From contig NZ_CP012669.1 in NCBI RefSeq assembly GCF_001281485.1, positions 124,001-188,000 of the forward strand: 64,000 bases of DNA, in the 5' to 3' direction. A program made the translations under genes and the position numbers. Shown here one piece after another: positions 52,299 through 61,578 of the stretch. Numbering within the stretch: the stretch's first letter is position 1; each line of letters begins with the position of its first letter. The stretch comes from Altererythrobacter epoxidivorans. GTDB taxonomy: Bacteria > Pseudomonadota > Alphaproteobacteria > Sphingomonadales > Sphingomonadaceae. The notes beneath the pieces are model-generated. The model was not told where the DNA came from and did no database searches. It saw nothing but the letters and a program-made list of their open reading frames with translations.

Positions 52299-53272
52299 TG
52301 GGTTTCGACAGTGTTCGGGCTGGCGCGGTGGCGGTTGTCATGGCTGTTTACCGGCCTGACCTGTCCAGTCTGGAGCGCCAGGTCGAAACGATCCTGGCCC
52401 AGAGCGATGTCGACGTACGATTGATTGCGATGCTCGACGGACCCGGTGCAGAAGTCCCGGGACTGGACGCAATTCTGTCGCTCGACCAGCGGATCGAAAC
52501 TGTCAGGTCGGCTTCGCAGCGCGGCGCGGCGGAGACATTCGTTACCGGGCTAGAGCATGCACTGGCCGGTAGTTGGGTAGGGCAGAACAGGGCTGCGATT
52601 GCATTCGCCGATCAGGACGATGTCTGGCATCCAGAGAAACTCGCGGCCACGCTTGGTGCGATGCGTGCCGAGCAATCCTCTGCCGCACATTGCGATCTTC
52701 GCGTCGTCGACGAAAACGGCAGGCTGATCGCGGAGTCCATCTTCGATTACGAAAAGCGCGTCAGGCATCCGTCGCTCATAGCACGGTTCTTTCGCAACAA
52801 TGTGACCGGCCTGGTGATGGTCATGGATCAGGAAACCGCGGCGGCAGTCGTGCGCTTTGCTCGGTACAGGCCATCAGCCTGGTATCACGATCATTTCGCC
52901 GCTTTCCTTGCCGCGGTCAGGCACGGGATTGCTTTCCACGATGCCGTGCTTGCCGATTACGTCCAGCATGGGGGAAATCTTGTCGGAGCGCAGGGGCAGC
53001 GTTCGCGGGCGGACCGGTTATTGCAACTGAAAGATCACAATCGGGAGGCAGAAAGTTGGCTCGATGAAGGCGGCTTGCTGGTCGACGCTTTGCTGGACAG
53101 CGATTGGCCGACCGAAAGTGGAAGGTCCCATCTCGCGAAACTGCAAAACCTGCTTCGCAAGACTGGACCTTCGGGGTTATGGGCAGCGATGGCGGCGCTT
53201 CCGGAAACCCGGCTGAGCAATCCGGTCGCTGCCCTCAATTTTCGCAGGAAGTTGTATTCCGTATTCGGTTAG
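52298..53272 (+). CDS. glycosyltransferase family 2 protein
   Basis: A 324-residue GT-A enzyme. VAVVMAVYRPDLSSLERQVETIL starts the nucleotide-sugar fold, and FADQDDVWHPEKLA is the metal-binding DxD motif of the rhamnosyl-transferase type. HYDHFAAFLAAV-like and QHGGNLVG regions follow. The start overlaps the polymerase by one base. The stop overlaps the convergent spike gene by four bases. Confidence 0.93.
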   Translation: MGFDSVRAGAVAVVMAVYRPDLSSLERQVETILAQSDVDVRLIAMLDGPGAEVPGLDAILSLDQRIETVRSASQRGAAETFVTGLEHALAGSWVGQNRAAIAFADQDDVWHPEKLAATLGAMRAEQSSAAHCDLRVVDENGRLIAESIFDYEKRVRHPSLIARFFRNNVTGLVMVMDQETAAAVVRFARYRPSAWYHDHFAAFLAAVRHGIAFHDAVLADYVQHGGNLVGAQGQRSRADRLLQLKDHNREAESWLDEGGLLVDALLDSDWPTESGRSHLAKLQNLLRKTGPSGLWAAMAALPETRLSNPVAALNFRRKLYSVFG

Positions 53273-55314
53273 GCGGCGACCGCTCCTGCAGGGGATTCCG
53301 CTTGCCGGATCGAACCGTTCAGGTCGTGCAGAACAACTGCTGGTTTGAGGTTCGACAGGAGCGCTCCTTTCGGAGCGAAGTTGCCCGACGCTTCCGACAC
53401 GAACAAATTGTTCTTGTTGCCACCACTGGTCGTTCCGGGCGGCGTGAGCGCGTCGACAGCCTGGACATGGTTGCCGGTGACTGCGGCATCGGGTTCGGGG
53501 GTTCCATACCAGCGCAATTCCGGAGCCACGTTGTTGGCCAGCAGGCAGTAGGCATCAGTCTGATAGGTGAGGTCCCCGCGCAGCCAGACGCCCTGGGTCG
53601 ACCAGCTGTTGTGAGCGATGACGACATGACTGTGTGCGGCGTTCAGCTGGCTCCTGTCGCCAACCGGTTCGCTGTTTGCAAAGGCATTGTTCCATACGAG
53701 CATGTCGTTGATGCCGGGTGTGCCGAACATGAAGATGTCCTGCGCGCTGAGCCCGATGCCCTTGTTGAACGCGACAAGCACGTTTTCTTCCACGATCGAG
53801 CCACTGTCTTGCTTTTGGTAAAGATCGGCATGGATGTCCCAGGCGCAATAGAGATTGAGCGAGACATCCTTGACGTTGACCGGTGCGGTAAAAGCGAGGC
53901 CCAGACGGTTCTGCGTGGATAGCTGCGCGGCCCTGCGGCTGTCGTCGACCAGTGACGCGGTCCAGCCAGCAGGCAGATCTTCGTTGATCCAGTCGACAAC
54001 GTTCGAAACCGAGAAATTCGTCCCGCCCAGCCAGTCGTTAAACCCGGTCCCGACCGTGAAACGGCCGATCTCGACACCGTTTTCCTTGGCGATGAAGATT
54101 CGCGAGGACCACCCTTCGATCGTCGCAGTGGTCGCCGGACCGGAGTAGGAGAGCGTCATCGCCAGAACGTCTTCACGGAACCAGCGGGAATCGAAATCCT
54201 CGATCTCGTTATAGACGACGCAATTCGCGCCATTGAACGCATCGCTCCAGCACTGTGTCAGCCGGTTTCCGCGAGCAAGTTCTGCCCCGATCGCGGCCCT
54301 GTGCAGATTGGTGGTGCTGCACTCGGTGAAAATCGGTTCGCCGCCGATCAGATAGGAAGCGCCGTCATAGATGTTCTTGCGGAACAGGGATTCGCGCCCG
54401 GCGGAATTTGTAAGTTTGCAGCCATCGAACCAGAACTGGCGTGCGGGTCCGCCGGTTTCATGGATCAATCCGGGACTGTACCGAAAATCGATCGTGATGT
54501 CGGAACCGTGGAAGCGCAATCCTTTCCACAAGGGACGAAAGGCGACGAAACTCGCACTGCTGTCCGGCCCCACGATGTTGACGGGCGCGCTGGCGGTGAT
54601 CGTGCAATAGCCCGACCCGCCATAAACCGCGCCGGCACTGCCCATGACATAATCGCCAGCCTCGACAATGGTGATCCGCGGGTTCTGCGCGCCCTGCGTC
54701 CGCAGATACAGGAGCGCGGCACCGATCGACTTGTAACGCGATCCCGGCACCTCGGCAGGTGTCGCGGCGACTTCGACCTCTATGTCGTGAAGGACTTCGC
54801 TGGCGTGGAAACTGAAGGGGCCGATGACGCGATTTTGCATCGAGGCATCGCGCGGCACAGCTTCGAAATAGGCTTGCATTTCGCCTGCGAGCCCAACGGG
54901 TTTCCGGATCCTGGCCCACCAGCCGAAATAGGTTCTCGGAACACCGTTCGCATCATCGAAAGTGGCGAACTGCGGTTCGGGGATAATCTGCTGCGCGCCT
55001 TCCAAATGGAGGGTAACATGATCCAGGCCCATCGTATCCAACATGGAGCCCGAATCATTCGCACCGGCCATTACGCCGACCAGAAGATCTTCGGTGAAAT
55101 GCTGGCTGGGGGCCACCATCAGGCGCATTGCGGGTTTTGCGGTCAACCGCTCCGGATCTACCGGGACGACCGCGAACCCGGAGCCTGCTGTTCCGTCCCA
55201 GGCTGCATCCGGCTCGAGCGTCGCAATCTGGACAGGGGCTGGCGGAGGTGTGCTGTCGCCACCCCCTCTGCGTGCGTATTTGCGGAACCCGTAACCGTAT
55301 CCGAAACCCGCCAT
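53269..55314 (-). CDS. large spike-like protein, candidate GhsB (head spike) homologue
   Basis: A 681-residue protein. The first 60 residues are Gly/Tyr and Pro rich (FGYGYGFRKYARRGGG) with no signal peptide. The central part has repeated short strands with Asn, Gly and Trp (such as DGCKLTNSAGRESLFRKN and DMLVWNNAFANSEP) that suggest a parallel beta helix. Its start overlaps the stop of a protein resembling Rcc01079. In Rhodobacter capsulatus the matching pair GhsA/GhsB forms the head spikes of the gene-transfer agent that bind capsular polysaccharide. No catalytic motif is seen. The assignment rests on neighbour and layout. Confidence 0.55.
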   Translation of the reverse strand: MAGFGYGYGFRKYARRGGGDSTPPPAPVQIATLEPDAAWDGTAGSGFAVVPVDPERLTAKPAMRLMVAPSQHFTEDLLVGVMAGANDSGSMLDTMGLDHVTLHLEGAQQIIPEPQFATFDDANGVPRTYFGWWARIRKPVGLAGEMQAYFEAVPRDASMQNRVIGPFSFHASEVLHDIEVEVAATPAEVPGSRYKSIGAALLYLRTQGAQNPRITIVEAGDYVMGSAGAVYGGSGYCTITASAPVNIVGPDSSASFVAFRPLWKGLRFHGSDITIDFRYSPGLIHETGGPARQFWFDGCKLTNSAGRESLFRKNIYDGASYLIGGEPIFTECSTTNLHRAAIGAELARGNRLTQCWSDAFNGANCVVYNEIEDFDSRWFREDVLAMTLSYSGPATTATIEGWSSRIFIAKENGVEIGRFTVGTGFNDWLGGTNFSVSNVVDWINEDLPAGWTASLVDDSRRAAQLSTQNRLGLAFTAPVNVKDVSLNLYCAWDIHADLYQKQDSGSIVEENVLVAFNKGIGLSAQDIFMFGTPGINDMLVWNNAFANSEPVGDRSQLNAAHSHVVIAHNSWSTQGVWLRGDLTYQTDAYCLLANNVAPELRWYGTPEPDAAVTGNHVQAVDALTPPGTTSGGNKNNLFVSEASGNFAPKGALLSNLKPAVVLHDLNGSIRQAESPAGAVAA

Positions 55315-55583
55315 CAGATGAGGCCTACGATGTCGTTGGCCGTAGTACCTGTCTCGCGGACGGCGGAGGCGCGGATATCGAGTATCGAACCGCTTTGCAG
55401 GTTGCGGAAAATGATATCCTGCGATCCTTCGACCGGGCGCACCACGATGTCGCCGCCAGTGCCAATGAACAGAGCTTTTGTAACGGCGGTCAATTCGACC
55501 GCATCGCTGGGGGTTACATGAAAAGCATTATTCGCAGGGGCGATAAGGCTGTCGGAACTGGTGCTGAAATTGTCCTTAGGCAT
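55314..55583 (-). CDS. spike base protein, RCAP_Rcc01079 family
   Basis: An 89-residue protein whose sequence (DNFSTSSDSLIAPANNAF, then VTPSDAVELTAVTKALFIGTGGDIVV and the final TTANDIVGLI) fits the spike-base family found with gene-transfer agents and prophages. It should form a small trimeric base to which a larger fibre attaches. GGAG lies six bases before the ATG at 55583. Its stop shares one base with the large spike gene. No other phage or GTA gene is in the window. Confidence 0.75.
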   Translation of the reverse strand: MPKDNFSTSSDSLIAPANNAFHVTPSDAVELTAVTKALFIGTGGDIVVRPVEGSQDIIFRNLQSGSILDIRASAVRETGTTANDIVGLI

Positions 55584-55758
55584 TGCCATCTCCATTGGGG
55601 TGGACGAAGAAGGCAGGCGATCTAACCAAATAGGTTATTGTAGGAAAACGGAAATTTGCTCATCGCGGAGCAGACAGGCTCAGGCATTGCGTCTGCGCCC
55701 GCAAACTGGGACATGCTGCCATGTCGCCAAACAGGAACGCTGCAATCCGTCTGATACG

Positions 55759-56691
55759 ATGACACCCGCCAAAGACCATACGCCCGGACTCTCTGTCATC
55801 ATGGTTAGCTACAACACGCGTGAGCTGACCTTGCGTGCGCTCGAAACACTATTGGCCGAAATCGGCGACAGGTCGATTCAGGTCATCGTCGTCGACAATG
55901 CATCGAGCGACGGGTCGGCACAGGCGATCGCGAGCGCCTTTCCTGAAGTCACACTGATCGAGAGCGAGACCAACCTGGGTTTTGCCAAGGCAAACAATCT
56001 TGCAGCGGAATCAGTTGTCGGGGAATGGCTTCTATTGCTCAATCCGGACACCGAAACGCGCCCGGGAATGCTCGATGCGTTCGATGCCTTTGTCAGCGCT
56101 CATCCCGAGCGTGGCATAATAGGCGGACGAACTTTCTATCCCGATGGCTCGCTCAACCCCTATTCCTGTGCTCGCCGGATGACGGTCTGGAGCCTGCTTT
56201 GTGCAGCCTTTGGTCTCAGCCGGGCATTTCCCGGTTCTTCCATTTTTAATCCGGAACAGATGGGGGGCTGGGCGCGCAATTCTGTGAAGGAAGTCGATAT
56301 CGTTATCGGGTGCCTTTGCTTCATCCGTGCCGACATCTGGGCGCGGCTCGGCGGGTTCGATAAAGCCTTCTTCATGTATGGCGAGGATGCGGACCTTTGC
56401 CTGCGGGCAAGGGAATTGGGTGCGCGGCCTATAATTTCTCCTGATATCTGCATCGTGCATCATGTTGGCGCCTCTACGCCGGTGCGTTCGGACAAGCTGA
56501 TCGATCTCATGCGAGCAAAGGCCACGCTAGTAACGAGACACTTCTCGCCTGCCACACGCCCACTCGGCAAATTGCTGCTGTGGGCCTGGGCATTCAATCG
56601 CTACCTCGCTTCGCGTGTTGGCGCCGCTGAAGATCGCGATGTCTGGGCGGAAGTGTGGGCCTCTCGTGCCGATTGGCTAAAGGGTTACTGA
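55759..56691 (+). CDS. glycosyltransferase family 2 (rhamnosyltransferase-like)
   Basis: A 310-residue GT-A enzyme: LSVIMVSYNTRELTLRALETLL, VIVVDNASSDGSA, NLGFAKANNLAA with the LLLLNPDTETRPG acidic motif, and FFMYGEDADLCLRARELG. This set is typical of dTDP-rhamnosyltransferases. The ATG at 55759 is chosen; frame is open upstream but unlike the family. It is divergent from the spike genes. Its stop overlaps the next reverse gene by seven bases. Confidence 0.95.
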   Translation: MTPAKDHTPGLSVIMVSYNTRELTLRALETLLAEIGDRSIQVIVVDNASSDGSAQAIASAFPEVTLIESETNLGFAKANNLAAESVVGEWLLLLNPDTETRPGMLDAFDAFVSAHPERGIIGGRTFYPDGSLNPYSCARRMTVWSLLCAAFGLSRAFPGSSIFNPEQMGGWARNSVKEVDIVIGCLCFIRADIWARLGGFDKAFFMYGEDADLCLRARELGARPIISPDICIVHHVGASTPVRSDKLIDLMRAKATLVTRHFSPATRPLGKLLLWAWAFNRYLASRVGAAEDRDVWAEVWASRADWLKGY

Positions 56692-57839
56692 GCGTTCAGC
56701 GCTCTATCCAGGACCGACGCAAACTGGGTTGCAATTTCCGGCCGGGTGAACTGTTTTGCATGCGCGCTGGCCTGCCATTCGGCCACCTTCTGCTTCAAAT
56801 CTTTCTCTTGTTCGAGAACATCATCCATCGCGTGTGCAATGGCGGTACGGTCACGAGGATCTACTCCGATGGCAAAAGGATGCTCATCGAAAAATCCGTC
56901 AATGGCGGCCCCCTTTGGATAAATGATCGGCAGGCCTGCGAACAAAGCCTCGATAAAGGAGAGGCCGAAGGTTTCTCGCTTCGATGGCATGACGAAAGCA
57001 CTCGCCCGATTGAGCCGGTCGGCAACCTTGTTCCGTGAGAGCGCACCCTCGAACGAGATATTTGCGGCGCCCCTCGTTTCTTTCAGCGCCGATGCCAAAT
57101 CCTTATCCGAGCCGCCGCCGATCACGGCAATCGGAGGCGCCTTGCTACCTCTCGCCAGCAGCCTGGAAGCGCCAGCGATCCCTGCGAGGTTCTTGCCGCG
57201 CGCATTGGCGAGATGGAACATCGTGACCAGTCCGCTCCCCGATGCAGCAGACGGGCGCGCGTGGTCGAGATCGGTAGGGCAGGGTATGATCCGGACCCCG
57301 CCCGATCGTTTGCCGAGCAGGTTCTCGACCCGCTCCAGTGACCAGGGCGCGAAGGAGACGACCGCAGCCGCCTCATGAAAAATCCGCGCGAATTCGCGGC
57401 GCAGGTCTGGCCTCGCGAGGAGTATCTTCAGATCGGTGTTGCCCTGGATGGTGATCCCGTACGGCAATTGGTTTTCGCGGGCTGCATAGGCGACGGCCAG
57501 CCCTTCGATAGTCAGTTTGTGAGCCCACAACAGTCCTGGCCGAAGTGCTTCGATTTCGTGGAGCAACTGCGCGCCCAGCCTCCGAAGCATCATGCGATGC
57601 AATATCCCAAGCGGAGGGGCTGTGTATTCCCATGCTTCGCCATGATCGAAAGAGATGCGCCGGGTGACCGGTTGGGAAGCGATGACGCCAAAGGGCCCGC
57701 TTGCGGTCGGGCTGGCCCGGTTGATCGAAATGACACGATGACCGAACCGATCCGATGTCAGGTCGAGCAGGCGCCTGATCACTTCGGTCTTGTTTGCAGC
57801 TATCGGGTCAGGGAAATCGCCCGTGACATGCAGGATCAT
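56685..57839 (-). CDS. glycosyltransferase family 4 type protein
   Basis: A 384-residue GT-B protein. It shows a two-domain pattern, with KLTIEGLAVAYA and the YGITIQGNTDLKIL block in the N-terminal half and, in the second half, the FVMPSKRETFGLSFIEALFAGLPIIYPKGAAIDGF donor motif with the catalytic Glu in E-x7-E. It probably adds a sugar to the polymer repeat. It is transcribed away from the wecBC genes, next to the Wzc-type gene. Confidence 0.93.
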   Translation of the reverse strand: MILHVTGDFPDPIAANKTEVIRRLLDLTSDRFGHRVISINRASPTASGPFGVIASQPVTRRISFDHGEAWEYTAPPLGILHRMMLRRLGAQLLHEIEALRPGLLWAHKLTIEGLAVAYAARENQLPYGITIQGNTDLKILLARPDLRREFARIFHEAAAVVSFAPWSLERVENLLGKRSGGVRIIPCPTDLDHARPSAASGSGLVTMFHLANARGKNLAGIAGASRLLARGSKAPPIAVIGGGSDKDLASALKETRGAANISFEGALSRNKVADRLNRASAFVMPSKRETFGLSFIEALFAGLPIIYPKGAAIDGFFDEHPFAIGVDPRDRTAIAHAMDDVLEQEKDLKQKVAEWQASAHAKQFTRPEIATQFASVLDRALNAQ

Positions 57840-57848
57840 GCGGCCGCC

Positions 57849-60059
57849 TCAGGCCGGGGCGGCTTCGCGATAGGTGTAATACTGGTACTCGTATCCGTAG
57901 TATTGTCCGGCCAGCAGCGCGCGATACTTGGTCATGACGATGCCAGGGATATAGGCGCCGGCATGAAGCAGGCGGCGGATCGCCGTACGGGCCTGTGACT
58001 GGTCGATCGCATTCGCCTCGAGCACGAAGACAGTCGCATCCACATGGCGCGACAGCAATGGCGCATCGGCAATGCCCATCACCGGTGAAGAATCGAAGAT
58101 TATCCGGTCGAAATGCTCGCCCTGCTCATCGAGGAACTTCGTCAGCAGATCGGAAGACAAAAGCTCGACCGGATTGTCGGGTGCCTTCCCTCCGGGAAGA
58201 ACCGTCAACCGCTCGGCAGTGCCCTGCAACTGGACGTCTGCAAGCGCGGCTTCACCTTTCAGAACGTCCGCGAAGCCTTTCTCGGGTCGCTTGTCCGCGA
58301 TCAGTTTCGACAGGCCCGGCCGGCGCAAGTCGGCATCGACCAGCAGCGTGCGATAGCCGAGCTGGGCGAACTGGTTGGCAACCACCATCGATGTGGTCGA
58401 TTTGCCTTCGGAGGCCTGGCTGCTGGTGAATTGCAGGACCCTGGAATCTGCGGGCAGGGCGTGTTCGATCGAACTGACGATCGAGGCGTAGGACTCGCTG
58501 AGTGCGCTGAAGGGCTGGGCGATTTCTTCGCGCAGGTTTTCGTTCTCGATGAACGGCGTGTGCCCGAGCAGCGGCAATCCGAGGCGTTCTTCGACTTCTT
58601 CGAGCGTCCGCAGCCGGTCGTCGAAAATTTCCCGTAGGATCGCAAGGCCGAAGGCCGAAGCAAGGCCGATGGCGATCGCGGCAAGCATGTTGCGCCACAG
58701 ATTGGGCGTGACCGGCACCGTCGGGACGATCGCTGCGTCGAGCTTCGTGATCGAGCCTTCCTTGACGTTGGCGGCGGTCGAAATCTCGTTGAAGCGCGCA
58801 AGCAGGCTGGCCAGTTGCCCACGCAGCGCACGCGCTTCCCGGTCGAGCAAGTTGTACTGCACCCGGCGGTCCTGCTCGGCGAGCGATTCGCCCGTAACAT
58901 TCTTCATTTCCGCGGCCAGAGCCTGTTCCTGGCGGCGAGCGATATCATACTCGTTGCGGACCGATGCCTTTATTTCCGATCCCGTACGGGCAATCTGCCG
59001 GTCGAGTTCCGCGATCTGCGCCCGCGCTTCGACGACAGTCGGGTAATTGTCATCGTAGCGCTGCTGGAGATCGACAAGCTCGGCCGCCTTGGTCGACCGT
59101 TGTTCGACGAGTGCCTGTACCACCTGGCTTTGCTGAACGCCCGGCAACTGAGCAGCCGGAAGGCCGGAAACGGTCCTCCAGCGCTGCTCGGCGGCGATGC
59201 GGCGGGCCCTTGCATCGGTGTAATTCTGGTTGATCGAAATGAGGTTCGATGCGGTAATCGTCGCTGCTTCGGATTCTGCTTCGTCGATCCCGCCGGTCGC
59301 GAGCGGCTTTACGATCCCGCTCTTGCGGGCATAGGCATTGGCCGCGAGCTCTGCATCCTGCAGTTTTCCGCGAACATCCGCGATCTGCTCCTGCAGGTAA
59401 TCTTGCGCGTAGGCATTCGCGTCCAGGCTGCGGCGCATATCGTCGAGGACGAAATTGTCGGCATAGGCATTGGCGATTTCGGCGGCCAGCACCGGGTCCG
59501 GCGATCGGTACTCGATCGACATGATGCGGGAATCGAACGGGACGATGGCGGTAACGCCGCCCTGGAGCATGTCGACCACGGTCTCGCGCTTTTGACGTTC
59601 CCATGCGCGCTCGTCGGCTCCATTCGGCTTCGCGCCATCCATGCCTTCGGGCAGGAAACCCGCGCGCTCGGTCAACTTGAGCGAATCGGCAACGCGGTAG
59701 GCGAGATTGCGGCTTTCGACGACATTGCCGAGCGTGATGAAATAGCGACCGATCTCATTTGCCGGGACGACCGGGGCAAGATCCTGCCCTTCGACGATAT
59801 TATTGCCATAGGGTTCGATCCGCACGGTCGATGCCGCCTTGTAGATCGGTGTCATGAGCAGCGTTGCGAAGAGGGCGGCAAGGATAACCAGTGCGAACGT
59901 CACGGCCATCACGTAACGTTGGCGATAAAGAAATCCCTTCAGCGCCGGCAGGGTCAGTGCCCGGTTCTGGCCGCCGTCTGCGTTGCTGTTGGGCAAGAAG
60001 CGATCGAGCCAAAATTCGCTTTTTCCGCCGCCGGGACCGATATGCTTGGCTTCGTTCAT
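57849..60059 (-). CDS. polysaccharide co-polymerase/tyrosine autokinase, Wzc-like
   Basis: A 736-residue protein. It has an N-terminal membrane helix (VMAVTFALVILAALFATLLM), a long periplasmic coiled-coil part (residues about 200-420), a second helix (LWRNMLAAIAIGLASAFGLAIL) and a cytoplasmic BY-kinase domain with Walker A-like SSQASEGKSTTSM near residue 545, then TLLVDADLRRPGL. The C-terminal tail is tyrosine rich (YYGYEYQYYTYREA), where such kinases autophosphorylate. It controls polymer length and export together with the lipoprotein encoded just upstream. Confidence 0.95.
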   Translation of the reverse strand: MNEAKHIGPGGGKSEFWLDRFLPNSNADGGQNRALTLPALKGFLYRQRYVMAVTFALVILAALFATLLMTPIYKAASTVRIEPYGNNIVEGQDLAPVVPANEIGRYFITLGNVVESRNLAYRVADSLKLTERAGFLPEGMDGAKPNGADERAWERQKRETVVDMLQGGVTAIVPFDSRIMSIEYRSPDPVLAAEIANAYADNFVLDDMRRSLDANAYAQDYLQEQIADVRGKLQDAELAANAYARKSGIVKPLATGGIDEAESEAATITASNLISINQNYTDARARRIAAEQRWRTVSGLPAAQLPGVQQSQVVQALVEQRSTKAAELVDLQQRYDDNYPTVVEARAQIAELDRQIARTGSEIKASVRNEYDIARRQEQALAAEMKNVTGESLAEQDRRVQYNLLDREARALRGQLASLLARFNEISTAANVKEGSITKLDAAIVPTVPVTPNLWRNMLAAIAIGLASAFGLAILREIFDDRLRTLEEVEERLGLPLLGHTPFIENENLREEIAQPFSALSESYASIVSSIEHALPADSRVLQFTSSQASEGKSTTSMVVANQFAQLGYRTLLVDADLRRPGLSKLIADKRPEKGFADVLKGEAALADVQLQGTAERLTVLPGGKAPDNPVELLSSDLLTKFLDEQGEHFDRIIFDSSPVMGIADAPLLSRHVDATVFVLEANAIDQSQARTAIRRLLHAGAYIPGIVMTKYRALLAGQYYGYEYQYYTYREAAPA

Positions 60060-60068
60060 CGACCCACC

Positions 60069-60767
60069 CTACCAGTTGACGTTCGTGAAGAGGCCAAAGG
60101 CCGGAAGCGCGCGAAGGAGGTCCTGCCAGAATTGCGAAAGACCCGAGGTGCCGACCACGACCCGATCTCCGGGCTCGAGAACCGGATCGATCATTGTCCC
60201 CTGGCTGACCGCTCGGTAATCGAACTTGGCGACCATCATGCCGCCTTCGCCGCGACGGAATATCGCAACCTGCTTGAGATTGGCGATGCGGGTCGGCCCG
60301 TTGGCGAGCGCAATTGCTGAAGACAACCTGTCGCCCGGCTCGAATTCGAAAACGCCGGGATCGTCGACCCCGCCTTCGACCGTTACCCGGTGCGAGGCTG
60401 CATCGGTCAGGTTCACAGCCACCTCAGGGCGTTTCAGTCCGGCCACGCGCAACCTGTCGGCTATGATCGATGACAGTTCGCCCGGGGTAGTACCTTGGAC
60501 CATGATCTGCCCGATCACGGGAAAGACGATCGTCCCGTCGAGACCGACCGGAACGCTTTCGACCGAAAGTTCGGGCTCACGATAAACCAGCACGGAAATC
60601 ATGTCGGCCGGTCGCAAGCGATAGATCGGGTCTGCTTCTGTCTCGTAGGCTTCCTGGCCCATGTCGGGCGTCGGCAAAGTGGCCGTCGGCCCGACGGCCG
60701 GCGGCGGCATCGTGCCGCATGCGGAAATTGCGCACCCCAACGGGAGGAGCAGCAGCGCCTGCTTCAT
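60069..60767 (-). CDS. outer-membrane polysaccharide export lipoprotein, Wza-like
   Basis: A 232-residue protein with a lipoprotein signal: a hydrophobic run and lipobox ISAC, with Cys17 as the acylated residue. Next come the Poly_export domain (YRLRPADMISVLVYREPELS, then VPVGLDGTIVFPVIGQIMVQGTT) and a SLBB domain (VTVEGGVDDPGVFEF). It forms the outer-membrane channel. The ATG at 60767 places the lipobox correctly. The stop lies nine bases before the Wzc-like start. Confidence 0.93.
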   Translation of the reverse strand: MKQALLLLPLGCAISACGTMPPPAVGPTATLPTPDMGQEAYETEADPIYRLRPADMISVLVYREPELSVESVPVGLDGTIVFPVIGQIMVQGTTPGELSSIIADRLRVAGLKRPEVAVNLTDAASHRVTVEGGVDDPGVFEFEPGDRLSSAIALANGPTRIANLKQVAIFRRGEGGMMVAKFDYRAVSQGTMIDPVLEPGDRVVVGTSGLSQFWQDLLRALPAFGLFTNVNW

Positions 60768-60999
60768 GCGTTTCAAGCCTCGATCCGATCCCGTGTTTCG
60801 CATTGGCGAATGTCGATCCTGTTCAAGCGACGTCGACAAATTGGCCCCAGCGATCCCACCCGCGCATGAACCAAGTCCGATTCGCCGCACAGTGTAGGAA
60901 ATTGCCCTGCTTTTTTCACCGCGAAAGACCGATAAATGCCCCGAATTCTTTGCTTCGGGAGCCGGGTTGCGGATTTGATCGCGATGCCGTCTGAATATA

Positions 61000-61578
61000 T
61001 TGCCCGGTCTCACTTCGATCAGCAGGTTTGCGGCATTGGAAAACAGTTTCACGCCTTCTTTTCTCAGCATCATTGCCGCCGGGTTTTACGTGATGGTCGC
61101 GATCTTTTGCGGGCGCGCCAGCGCAAAGGCGCAGCAATATCGCCGGAGCTGGATTGTTCTCGCCGCCGTCTTCGTGCTCCTGGCAGCCAGCCGGATGCTT
61201 AGCGTGGAAGATATCCTTCGCGATGGACTGCGTGAGATACTGCGCGCTGACGAGCTTTATGAAACACGCCGCGCGATCCAGTGGCCGATAGCGATTATCG
61301 CGCTTTCGGTCCTGGCAATGGTGGCGGGGTGGCAGGCGAAAACCTTCGCCGCTACTCAATCGCGTCGCGGTCGCATCGTCAGGCTCGCGATATTGGCGAC
61401 CTATGGCATGGTCGGCTTGATTGCGTTGCGGATGATTTCTCTCGGGCCAATCGACCATTTCCTGAACGGTCCGCTGAAGCTCAACTGGATCCTCGACATG
61501 GGATTCAGTCTGGCCGTTCTGCTGGCGTCAATCAGATATGCTGCTTTGCCGAAATCAGGAGAACGCGTCAGGCGCTAA
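61000..61578 (+). CDS. hypothetical membrane protein
   Basis: About 192 residues with four to five helices: SFLSIIAAGFYVMVAIFCG, SWIVLAAVFVLLAASRML, WPIAIIALSVLAMVAGW, then LAILATYGMVGLIALRMISLG and DMGFSLAVLLASIRYAA. There is no ATG near the N terminus; TTG at 61000 and TTG at 61036 are options, so the start is doubtful. The family is not recognised. It is divergent from the Wza-like gene and converges on wecB with an overlap of 11 bases. Confidence 0.6.
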   Translation: MPGLTSISRFAALENSFTPSFLSIIAAGFYVMVAIFCGRASAKAQQYRRSWIVLAAVFVLLAASRMLSVEDILRDGLREILRADELYETRRAIQWPIAIIALSVLAMVAGWQAKTFAATQSRRGRIVRLAILATYGMVGLIALRMISLGPIDHFLNGPLKLNWILDMGFSLAVLLASIRYAALPKSGERVRR

